In this document: positions 1 through 5,478 of the stretch, one piece after another
Layout of the letters: every line of letters begins with the position of its first letter
Position numbering within the stretch: position 1 is the first letter of the stretch
Assembly: GCA_017472375.1 (NCBI GenBank)
Contig: JAFUQL010000146.1
Location: 1-5,510 of the forward strand
Length of the DNA: 5,510 bases
From: Oscillospiraceae bacterium
GTDB taxonomy: Bacteria > Bacillota > Clostridia > Oscillospirales > Ruminococcaceae
Reading direction: 5' to 3'
Translations under genes and position numbers: made by a program
The notes under the pieces: model-generated
Seen by the model: only the letters and a program-made list of their open reading frames with translations
What the model was told of the DNA's origin: nothing
The model's database searches: none

Positions 1-554
1 AGCCCGAGCTGAAGTGCCTGCTGGAGAACGTGGACGTGGACGGCACACCGCGCCTGTACTACACCGAGGGCCGCACCGTCAACCCCGGCCACGACATCGA
101 GGGCGCCTGGTTCCTGCTGGAGCACGCCAAGCGCACCGGTGACACCGAGCTGGTGGGCAAGGCTGCCCAGATCTTCGACTGGGCCATTGAGGCCGGCTGG
201 GACAAGGAGTACGGCGGCCTGCTGTACTTCATCGACTGCCTGGGCCTGCCCCCTGAGGCCTACGAGCACGACATGAAGCTGTGGTGGCCCCACAACGAGA
301 TCCTCATCGCCAGCATGATGCTGTACCGGGATACCCAGGACGAGAAGTATCTGGACTGGTTTGACCGGACGCTGGACTACTGCAAGGAGCACTTCTCCGA
401 CCGGGAGTACGTCGAGTGGTACGGCTATCTGCGCCGGGACGGCAAGCCCACCATGCCCAGCACCAAGGGCAGTACCTTCAAGGGCCCCTTCCACCTGCCC
501 CGTATGCTCATCATGGTGGATCAGCTCATCGGCGAGATCCTGGCTGAGGACTGA
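1..554 (+). CDS. N-acylglucosamine 2-epimerase (AGE) family protein, C-terminal part
   Basis: This is the last 183 residues of an AGE-family epimerase/isomerase; the reading frame is open from base 3 and continues upstream of the window. Family enzymes are about 400 residues, so a little under half is present. The family has an (alpha/alpha)6-barrel fold, and its best-known members interconvert N-acetylglucosamine and N-acetylmannosamine in the cytoplasm. Two motifs carry the expected active-site histidines: NPGHDIEGAW (His30 of the fragment) and KGPFHLPR (His164). A third conserved stretch, WWPHNE, lies at 94-99. The FHxPR ending resembles GlcNAc 2-epimerases more than cellobiose 2-epimerases. 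The nagB gene follows after 39 bp on the same strand, which supports a role in ManNAc/GlcNAc or sialic acid catabolism; that role is inferred. Another sugar isomerase of the same fold remains possible. The GTG at 30 is an internal valine codon, not the start. Confidence 0.9.
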   Translation, partial: PELKCLLENVDVDGTPRLYYTEGRTVNPGHDIEGAWFLLEHAKRTGDTELVGKAAQIFDWAIEAGWDKEYGGLLYFIDCLGLPPEAYEHDMKLWWPHNEILIASMMLYRDTQDEKYLDWFDRTLDYCKEHFSDREYVEWYGYLRRDGKPTMPSTKGSTFKGPFHLPRMLIMVDQLIGEILAED

Positions 555-577
555 GCCCCGAAACACAAACAAAACAT

Positions 578-584
578 AAGGAGG
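578..584 (+). promoter_or_regulatory. Ribosome binding site of nagB
   Basis: AAGGAGG lies 9 nt before the ATG at 594 and is a near-perfect Shine-Dalgarno sequence, which settles the nagB start. The 39-bp gap after the epimerase stop is A-rich and shows no promoter or terminator, so co-transcription with the epimerase is likely. Confidence 0.85.
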
Positions 585-593
585 TCGCACCCC

Positions 594-1322
594 ATGCTGA
601 AGATCCTTCGCGCTGCGGACTACGCGGATATGAGCCGCAAGGCCGCCAACCTCATCTCGGCTCAGATCATTCTGAAGCCCGACTGTGTGCTGGGCCTTGC
701 CACCGGCTCCAGCCCTCTGGGCATCTACAAGAAGCTCATTGAGTGGAACGCCAAGGGCGATCTGGACTTCTCCGCGGTGCGCACCGTGAACCTGGACGAG
801 TACCTGGGCCTGCCCAAGTGCAGCGACCAGAGCTACTACTACTTCATGCACTCGAATCTGTTCGACCATGTGAACCTGCCCGCCGGCGCCACCAACCTGC
901 CCAATGGGCGGGCCAGCAATATGGCCGACGAGTGCGCCCGCTACGATGCACTGATCGAACGCCTGGGCGGCGTGGACCTGCAGCTTCTGGGCATCGGCCA
1001 CGATGGGCACATCGGCTTCAACGAGCCCTGCGGCGAGTTCCCCAAGGGCACCCACATCGTGGAGCTGGCCGAGGAGACCATCGAGGCCAACAAGCGGTTC
1101 TTTGCCAGCAAGGAGGACGTGCCCCGCAAGGCCATCACCATGGGCATCGGCACCATCATGGCCGCCCGCAAGGTGGTCCTGGTGGCCAGCGGCGTGGACA
1201 AGGCCGAGATCGTGAAGAAGGCCTTCTTCGGCCCCATCACCCCGGAGGTGCCCGCCTCCATCCTGCAGCTGCACCCCAATGCCGTGGTGGTGGCCGACGA
1301 GGCCGCCCTGAGCCTGGTGTGA
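594..1322 (+). CDS. nagB: Glucosamine-6-phosphate deaminase
   Basis: This 242-residue cytoplasmic enzyme converts glucosamine-6-phosphate and water to fructose-6-phosphate and ammonia, the last step of GlcNAc and sialic acid breakdown. The length matches the short NagB type of Bacillus subtilis (E. coli NagB has 266 residues). Landmarks are the phosphate loop LATGSSPLGIY at 35-45, NLDEYLGL with catalytic Asp68, and GIGHDGHIGFNEP at 133-145 with Asp137, His139 and Glu144; these correspond to E. coli Asp72, Asp141, His143 and Glu148. The start is ATG with a strong Shine-Dalgarno 9 nt upstream. By ungapped comparison from memory, the E. coli allosteric residues Arg158 and Lys160 are His154 and Val156 here, which suggests an enzyme not activated by GlcNAc-6-phosphate. 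It follows the epimerase fragment, probably in one transcript, and a strong terminator ends the unit. Confidence 0.97.
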   Translation: MLKILRAADYADMSRKAANLISAQIILKPDCVLGLATGSSPLGIYKKLIEWNAKGDLDFSAVRTVNLDEYLGLPKCSDQSYYYFMHSNLFDHVNLPAGATNLPNGRASNMADECARYDALIERLGGVDLQLLGIGHDGHIGFNEPCGEFPKGTHIVELAEETIEANKRFFASKEDVPRKAITMGIGTIMAARKVVLVASGVDKAEIVKKAFFGPITPEVPASILQLHPNAVVVADEAALSLV

Positions 1323-1358
1323 GCGGTATAAAACGCGAAACAGCGAAGAAATACAAAC

Positions 1359-1397
1359 AGCGCACCCCCGCCGCCGGCGGGGGTGCGCTTGCTTTTT
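1359..1397 (+). terminator. Rho-independent terminator after nagB
   Basis: A perfect 14-bp GC-rich stem (1359-1372 with 1376-1389) closes on a 3-nt GCC loop and is followed by TGC and five T (1393-1397). It starts 36 bp after the nagB stop codon and ends the plus-strand unit. Confidence 0.92.
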
Positions 1398-1420
1398 GCA
1401 CCGATCAGGCAAGGCCCGTG

Positions 1421-1457
1421 AAAAAAGCCCTCCTGCACCGCGGAAAGGCTTTTTTTT
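1421..1457 (-). terminator. Bidirectional terminator of the ABC exporter operon
   Basis: A hairpin has outer arms AAAAAAGCC (1421-1429) and GGCTTTTTT (1447-1455), and an inner short pairing around an 8-nt loop at 1434-1441. It lies 8 bp beyond the permease stop codon. Read on the minus strand it ends in a six-T tract; read on the plus strand it ends in eight T (1450-1457), so it can also back up the nagB terminator. Confidence 0.85.
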
Positions 1458-1465
1458 GTGGGAGG

Positions 1466-2749
1466 TTATTCGTAGCGGAGCGCCTCAATGGGGTCCAGCT
1501 TGGCGGCCTTGTTGGCCGGATAGTAGCCGAAGAACAGGCCAATGCCCATGGAGAAGCCCACTGCCAGCAGGATGGACTCCACACTGGCCCGGGCCGGGAA
1601 GCCCATCAGGTCGGCGGCCACCGCGCCCAGGCCCACGCCCACGGCCACGCCCAGCAGACCGCCGATCAGGCAGATGACCACGGCCTCCACGATGAACTGC
1701 AGCCGGATGGCGCTGCCCGGCGCACCCAGCGCCTTGCGGATGCCGATCTCCCTTGTGCGCTCGGTGATGCTCACCAGCATGATGTTCATCACGCCGATGC
1801 CGCCCACCAGCAGGCTGATGGCTGCGATGGCGCTGATGGCAAGCTGGACGGTGCCCAGCATCTCGGTCATGGTCTCCAGCAGGCTGGACAGGCTGGAGGT
1901 CTCCACCGTGTAGCTGTCGTTGCGGGTGTAGTAGCTGGCGAAGAACCGCTCGGTCTCGCTGATGAACAGCTCCTGGTCTTCCACCGTGCCGCCCACCACC
2001 GTGAAGCTCTGATAGCCCGCGTCCGAGCCGTTCACCGCCTTGGCGGTGCCCAGCGGCACATACATGGTGGTGATGACCTCGTCGCTGGCGGCGGTCAGGC
2101 TGACGATGCCGGTCTCCTCCTCATCGTAGCGGTAGACGCCCAGAATGTACCAGGTGGACAGGCTGCCGCCCACGCTCATCTGGAAGGACTGCCCCACTGC
2201 GTTCACAGCGCTCACCGTGCCGCCGAAGGCATCCTCCACGAACTGGTCGCTGACCAGCGCCACCCGGCGGCCGCCGTCGCTGTCGGCGGGCAGACGCCCA
2301 TAGAGCAGCTCCAACTCCTCGGTGAGGTAGTATTCCTCGTTGACGCCGGTGGCGGTCACGGTGGCGCTGCCGGCAGCGCTCTCCACCGTGCCGCTGCCCA
2401 GGCTCTCGGTCAGCTCGATGGCGCCCACCATCGAGCCGAAGGCCGCCCGGTACTCCGCGATCATCTCGTCAGTCATCAGGTCGTCTGCACCGGGGGTGCT
2501 GGGGGCGAACATCCGCACGCGGGCACCGCCCGCGCTCTCGTCGTCGCTGCTCTTCTGGGTCAGGGAGACGGTCAGATTGCTGGCACCCAGGCCGGACATG
2601 CTGTCGTTCAGGCTGCCGGTCAGGCTCTCGCCCACCGTCATGATGGCGATCACCGAGCCGATGCCGATGATGATGCCCAGCATGGTCAGCAGAGCGCGCA
2701 TCTTGTTGGCCCGCAGGCTGCCCAGGGCAAGGCGTACGTTCTCAAACAT
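1466..2749 (-). CDS. ABC transporter permease, FtsX/MacB family (YknZ-like)
   Basis: This 427-residue membrane protein is the permease of a MacB-type (type VII) ABC exporter. It has the family layout: TM1 at about 17-40, a large extracytoplasmic domain at about 41-298 (MacB core type), then TM2 (about 299-328), TM3 (about 346-380) and TM4 (about 391-412). The cytoplasmic loop SITERTREIGIRKALGA (327-343) and the C-terminal GYYPANKAAKLDPIEALRYE (408-427) are strong signatures of the family and mark where the ATPase docks. The start is ATG with GGAGGT 5 nt upstream. It overlaps the end of the ATPase gene by 8 nt, which points to translational coupling. Such pumps act by mechanotransmission, expelling substrates from the outer face, rather than by moving them through the membrane. 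The order adaptor-ATPase-permease matches B. subtilis yknXYZ. The substrate is unknown; antimicrobial peptides, toxins, macrolides or lipids are all possible. Confidence 0.95.
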   Translation of the reverse strand: MFENVRLALGSLRANKMRALLTMLGIIIGIGSVIAIMTVGESLTGSLNDSMSGLGASNLTVSLTQKSSDDESAGGARVRMFAPSTPGADDLMTDEMIAEYRAAFGSMVGAIELTESLGSGTVESAAGSATVTATGVNEEYYLTEELELLYGRLPADSDGGRRVALVSDQFVEDAFGGTVSAVNAVGQSFQMSVGGSLSTWYILGVYRYDEEETGIVSLTAASDEVITTMYVPLGTAKAVNGSDAGYQSFTVVGGTVEDQELFISETERFFASYYTRNDSYTVETSSLSSLLETMTEMLGTVQLAISAIAAISLLVGGIGVMNIMLVSITERTREIGIRKALGAPGSAIRLQFIVEAVVICLIGGLLGVAVGVGLGAVAADLMGFPARASVESILLAVGFSMGIGLFFGYYPANKAAKLDPIEALRYE

Positions 2750-3500
2750 AGCGCACCTCCCGTCCCCTGCGCTCGTCCACGATGTTTCCGTCCATCAGGG
2801 TCAGGATGCGGGGGCACTCCTCCGCCAGCGCCTGACTGTGGGTGATCAGCAGGATGGTCTTGCCGTGGTTCCGGTTCAGGTCGTGGAAGATGTCCATCAC
2901 GGTGCGGCTGGTGGCAGAATCCAGTGCGCCGGTGGGCTCGTCGGCCAGCAGAATGGCCGGATCATTGGCCATGGCGCGGGCGATGGCCACGCGCTGCTTC
3001 TGGCCGCCGGACAGCTCGTTGGGCTGGTGCTTGGCCCGGTCGGCCATGCCCACCATGCTCAGCAGCTCCATGGCCCGCCGGGTGCGCTCCTTCTGGGGGA
3101 CATGCCCGTACAGCATGGGCAGTTCCACGTTTTTCAGGGCGGTGGTGCGGCCGATCAGGTTGAAGGTCTGGAACACGAATCCGATCTTTTTGTTGCGGAT
3201 CTCGCTCATCACCCGGTCGGGCTGGTCCTGCACGTCCAGTCCATCCAGCCAGTAGCGGCCGGCGGATGGGCGGTCCAGTGCGCCGATGATGTTCATCAGG
3301 GTGGACTTGCCTGAACCGGATTCGCCTACGATGGCCACAAAGTCGCCCCGCTTTACGGTCAGGTCGATGCCGTGCAGCACCTCCAGTTCGTTCTCTTTGC
3401 CCTCGAAGTACCGCTTGGTGATGCCCTCCATGCGGATGACCTCCTGGGAGCGGTCAAAGGCGGACTCGGCCGCGCTGCGGATCTGCTGCGCGCGGTCCAT
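2742..3500 (-). CDS. ABC transporter ATP-binding protein, MacB/LolD type (YknY-like)
   Basis: This cytoplasmic ATPase (252 residues from the chosen start) powers the exporter. Its motifs are complete: Walker A GESGSGKST at 59-67, Q-loop Gln111, signature LSGGQKQR at 163-170, Walker B ILLADEP at 183-189 with catalytic Glu188, D-loop ALDS at 192-195, and switch His221. These, with the pattern of the central region, place it in the MacB/LolD/FtsE group. The chosen ATG (3498-3500) is 1 nt past the adaptor stop and has GGAGGT 7 nt upstream. A second candidate start is Met24 (3429-3431), with AGGAGGT also 7 nt upstream; it would give 229 residues, the more usual family length. Residues 1-23 look helical and have the same codon usage, so I keep the longer form with moderate certainty. 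The frame also runs open back to 3596, but that part lies inside the adaptor gene. Confidence 0.95.
   Translation of the reverse strand: MDRAQQIRSAAESAFDRSQEVIRMEGITKRYFEGKENELEVLHGIDLTVKRGDFVAIVGESGSGKSTLMNIIGALDRPSAGRYWLDGLDVQDQPDRVMSEIRNKKIGFVFQTFNLIGRTTALKNVELPMLYGHVPQKERTRRAMELLSMVGMADRAKHQPNELSGGQKQRVAIARAMANDPAILLADEPTGALDSATSRTVMDIFHDLNRNHGKTILLITHSQALAEECPRILTLMDGNIVDERRGREVRYV
2755..2760 (-). promoter_or_regulatory. Ribosome binding site of the permease gene, inside the ATPase gene
   Basis: GGAGGT on the minus strand lies 5 nt before the permease ATG (2747-2749), within the last codons of the ATPase gene. The ATPase stop (2742-2744) falls just after the permease start, so terminating ribosomes could re-initiate directly. 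Confidence 0.75.
3439..3445 (-). promoter_or_regulatory. Internal Shine-Dalgarno before ATPase Met24
   Basis: AGGAGGT on the minus strand lies 7 nt before the in-frame ATG at 3429-3431. It is at least as good a match as the site before the upstream start. It may be the true start or give a second, shorter product. Confidence 0.5.
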
Positions 3501-3501
3501 A

Positions 3502-5373
3502 TCACATACCTCCGCGGCCGCCGCCCTGGGGACGGTCACCGCCGCCGGAGGGCATTCCGCCGCCGCCCATATTGCCGCCGGGCATGGCGGCTGCACCGCC
3601 GCCCATGTCGCCCATCATACCGCCCATCATGCCGCCGCCCATCATGGCGCTCATGTCGTCGGTGGTCTCGATGCTGTCGTCGGTGGCGGAGGCGCGGATC
3701 TCCATGCCCTCGGTCAGCGCGTCGCCGGAGATCTCGATGTAGTAGTCGTTCTCGGCGCCGGTGGTCACGGTCACCGGCTCAAAGGTGGCGTCCACACCCT
3801 CGCCGCCGGTCTTGACCATGACGTACTTGCTGCCGTCCTCATTGGTGCCCACCGCGTCGTAAGGCACGGTGAACACGTCGTCGGTGGTGGACTGGATGAT
3901 CTCCACCTTGGCGTTCATGCCGATGAGCAGCCCATGGCTGCCGCCGTTCACGGTGACCTCAGCGGAGAAGCCGCCGGAGTCGCCGCCCATCATGCCGCCC
4001 TCTGCGCCGCTGGCGGTGGGGGAGAGCTGGCTCAGGGTGCCGCTGATCTCCTCCTCGGTGGCGTCACTGGTGATGCGGGCGGTCATGCCCAGCTCCACGC
4101 TGGGCACGTCGGCCTCCTCAATGGAGATGGAGATCTTCAGGGCCTCGGTGTCCTGCACGGTGGCCACGGTGCCGCTGCACAGGCTGCCCACGGTGGCGTT
4201 CAGGCTGGTGACGGTGCCGCTGGTCTCGGCCCGCAGGGTGCACTCCTCCAGCTGGTCGATGAGATCCTGCAGGTCGTCGCTGTCGCCGCTCTCGGCCAGC
4301 GCCTCTCGGGCATCCTCCAGGGCCTCGGCAGCGGTCTCCACCTGGGCCTCGGCCTTTTCAAGGGCGGTCTGGCTCTGCTCCCAGGCGGTCACGGCGGCGT
4401 TCTTGGCGCTCAGTGCCTCGGTGTAGCCGCTCTCGGTCTGGGCGGTCTTGAGCTCGGTCGCAGCGGTCTTCTGGGTGGCCTGTGCGGCGGTGTAGCTGCT
4501 CTCGGCGGCGGCCGCAGCGGCCTGGGCGCTCTCGAGGTCGGTCTGGGCGCTGAGCCCCTCGGCCTCCAGCGTGGTCACCTTGGCGGTGGCGGCGGCGAGG
4601 GCCTCCTCCAGCGCGGTGAGGTCGGCCTCAGGGTCAGCGGCGGCGGCGTCCAGTGCGGCCTGGGCATCCGCCTGCGCGGTGCGTGCGGTGTTCAGCGCGG
4701 TCTGGATGGCGGCAATGTCGCTCTGGGCCTCGCCCCGGGCGGTCAGCGCCCGGTTGTAATTGGCCAGCGCCTGCTCCAGCGCGGCGTCTGCGGCGGTGGC
4801 CTGCTCCTCAAACCAGGTGATGCTGTTCATGGCTCTGCTCAGCACGTCCCACGAAGCGCGATACTCGGCTTCCAGCTCGTCCTCGGTGGCCACGGCCTCG
4901 TCATAAGCCTCCACGGCGTCGTTGTAGTTCTCCAGCGCCTTGTCGTAGCTCTCCTGCAGGCGCTCGTCCGAGTCGCTCAGGCTCTCCCGGGCGCGCTCAA
5001 TCTGCTTTTCCAGCTCGGCGGTGTCCAGCGTGCAGATCACATCGCCGGCCTCCACCCGGTCGCCCACCTGTACGGCCACCGACTTGACGGTGTACTTCAG
5101 GTCGGTGGTAACGCTGGAAACGTTGGCGCTCTCCACCGTGCCGGTGGCGCTCACCGAGTTCTCCAGCGTGGTCTTGCGCAGGGTGGTGGTGCGCACAAAG
5201 GTGATGCCCTCGCTCATCTCCGCCATGGCGGCGCGGGCGGGCAGGACGCGGACGGCGACAAAGATGCCCGCCGCCAGCAGCACCGCCAGCAGGATGAACA
5301 GTTTCTTGTGACGCCCGATGAAGGCGGTGGCCCGCGCAAGGATGCCGGCGGGCTTGGCGTTTGTTTCGTTCAT
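3502..5373 (-). CDS. Extracytoplasmic adaptor subunit of the ABC exporter (HlyD/MacA/YknX family)
   Basis: This 623-residue membrane-anchored adaptor should assemble into a ring on the outer face of the membrane and couple to the permease. In order: a basic N-terminus and one TM helix at about 24-44; first half of a lipoyl-like domain (about 78-118, with VQVGDRVEAGDVICTLD at 101-117); an Ala/Glu/Gln-rich coiled coil at about 119-376; the second lipoyl half (about 377-400, TLRAETSGTVTSLNATVGS); a beta-barrel domain (about 411-494) carrying a Gly/Met loop at 456-468; a membrane-proximal domain (about 500-565); and a Gly/Met-rich tail at 574-623. It is much longer than typical MacA (about 370 residues), mainly because of the coiled coil. 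The start ATG (5371-5373) has a weak AGGGGG site 7 nt upstream; the frame runs on to 5499, but that would cross a terminator. It is the first gene of the operon, and its stop is 1 nt before the ATPase start. Confidence 0.94.
   Translation of the reverse strand: MNETNAKPAGILARATAFIGRHKKLFILLAVLLAAGIFVAVRVLPARAAMAEMSEGITFVRTTTLRKTTLENSVSATGTVESANVSSVTTDLKYTVKSVAVQVGDRVEAGDVICTLDTAELEKQIERARESLSDSDERLQESYDKALENYNDAVEAYDEAVATEDELEAEYRASWDVLSRAMNSITWFEEQATAADAALEQALANYNRALTARGEAQSDIAAIQTALNTARTAQADAQAALDAAAADPEADLTALEEALAAATAKVTTLEAEGLSAQTDLESAQAAAAAAESSYTAAQATQKTAATELKTAQTESGYTEALSAKNAAVTAWEQSQTALEKAEAQVETAAEALEDAREALAESGDSDDLQDLIDQLEECTLRAETSGTVTSLNATVGSLCSGTVATVQDTEALKISISIEEADVPSVELGMTARITSDATEEEISGTLSQLSPTASGAEGGMMGGDSGGFSAEVTVNGGSHGLLIGMNAKVEIIQSTTDDVFTVPYDAVGTNEDGSKYVMVKTGGEGVDATFEPVTVTTGAENDYYIEISGDALTEGMEIRASATDDSIETTDDMSAMMGGGMMGGMMGDMGGGAAAMPGGNMGGGGMPSGGGDRPQGGGRGGM
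3505..3654 (-). repeat. Low-complexity GCC/CAT repeat encoding the adaptor's Gly/Met tail
   Basis: The DNA is built of irregular GCC, GCCCAT and CATCAT units and encodes residues 574-623 of the adaptor: 12 Met among about two dozen Gly, with MM pairs at 577-578, 582-583 and 586-587. A related Gly/Met segment (residues 456-468, bases 3970-4008) lies in the beta-barrel domain. The tail is probably disordered and extracytoplasmic. Such DNA can change length by slippage. Confidence 0.75.
3508..3513 (-). promoter_or_regulatory. Ribosome binding site of the ATPase gene, inside the adaptor gene
   Basis: GGAGGT on the minus strand lies 7 nt before the ATG at 3498-3500. It overlaps the last codons of the adaptor gene (Gly-Gly-Met-stop), so translation of the two genes is probably coupled. 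Confidence 0.65.
4246..5019 (-). other. Region encoding the adaptor's long coiled-coil hairpin
   Basis: Residues 119-376 are rich in Ala, Glu, Gln, Leu and Thr, with almost no Gly or Pro. The only proline, Pro248 in DPEAD, lies at the midpoint of the segment. This predicts one antiparallel hairpin with arms of about 128 residues. Confidence 0.7.
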
Positions 5374-5380
5374 GTCAGGT

Positions 5381-5386
5381 CCCCCT
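5381..5386 (-). promoter_or_regulatory. Weak ribosome binding site of the adaptor gene
   Basis: AGGGGG on the minus strand lies 7 nt before the adaptor ATG. It is a poorer match than the sites of the other genes here, but it is the only candidate at suitable spacing. Confidence 0.5.
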
Positions 5387-5389
5387 ATT

Positions 5390-5405
5390 CGGATGATCGG
5401 ATGAT
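5390..5405. repeat. Perfect tandem octamer CGGATGAT x2
   Basis: Two identical, adjacent 8-bp units (5390-5397 and 5398-5405) lie 17-32 bp before the adaptor start. The position fits an operator or a part of the untranslated leader; function is unknown. Confidence 0.6.
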
Positions 5406-5415
5406 TCACTGTGAA
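5405..5415. promoter_or_regulatory. Palindrome TTCAC-T-GTGAA, possible operator
   Basis: A perfect 5-bp inverted repeat surrounds one central base, directly next to the tandem octamer. It contains one of five TGTG words in this region. The symmetry fits a site for a dimeric regulator, but no regulator gene lies in the window. Confidence 0.35.
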
Positions 5416-5474
5416 CCATTGTGGGGCAGGGATGTGGATAATTTGTGAAACAGGCCGCAAAAGTCTGTGAAATC
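5410..5474. promoter_or_regulatory. Array of five TGTG-type boxes upstream of the exporter operon
   Basis: On the plus strand TGTG words start at 5410, 5420, 5433, 5444 and 5466, with spacings of 10, 13, 11 and 22 bp, close to one or two helical turns. Three read TGTGAA. The array lies 37-101 bp upstream of the adaptor start, where the promoter must be unless the operon starts further upstream. No convincing -35/-10 pair is visible on the minus strand here. Confidence 0.4.
5433..5441 (-). promoter_or_regulatory. DnaA-box consensus match
   Basis: The minus strand reads TTATCCACA, identical to the consensus DnaA-binding 9-mer. It lies 60-68 bp upstream of the adaptor ATG, in the middle of the TGTG array. 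It may be a real DnaA site that controls transcription or titrates DnaA, or a chance match. Confidence 0.4.
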
Positions 5475-5478
5475 CCAT

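Noticed and set aside
743..2845. A 700-codon open frame on the plus strand crossing nagB, both terminators and the permease gene
   Set aside because: It is rich in Arg, Gly, His and Ala with no recognisable domain, and it overlaps two well-supported genes and two terminators. Long antisense frames are expected in DNA of this GC content.
2340..3314. A 324-codon plus-strand open frame opposite the permease and ATPase genes
   Set aside because: It has no ribosome binding site or family features, and it lies opposite conserved ABC motifs.
3501..3596. Upstream extension of the ATPase frame to an ATG at 3596
   Set aside because: The added 32 residues lie wholly within the adaptor's Gly/Met tail, and the start at 3500 has a proper Shine-Dalgarno site.
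4246..5019. TolC-binding motif at the adaptor hairpin tip
   Set aside because: The Arg/Leu/Ser pattern used by MacA and AcrA is not present around the turn at Pro248, as expected for a cell without TolC.
1466..5373. Assignment as a macrolide-specific MacAB pump
   Set aside because: The fold and gene order support only a MacB/YknXYZ-type exporter; substrate cannot be read from sequence.
3286..5448. A 720-codon plus-strand open frame opposite the adaptor gene
   Set aside because: Its His/Gly/Ala/Leu-rich translation mirrors the biased codons of the adaptor gene and shows no domain. The opposite frame has a full, recognisable domain order.
5374..5478. A sigma-A promoter for the exporter operon
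   Set aside because: Only partial matches were found, such as CACAAT without a -35 box at proper spacing, so none is annotated.
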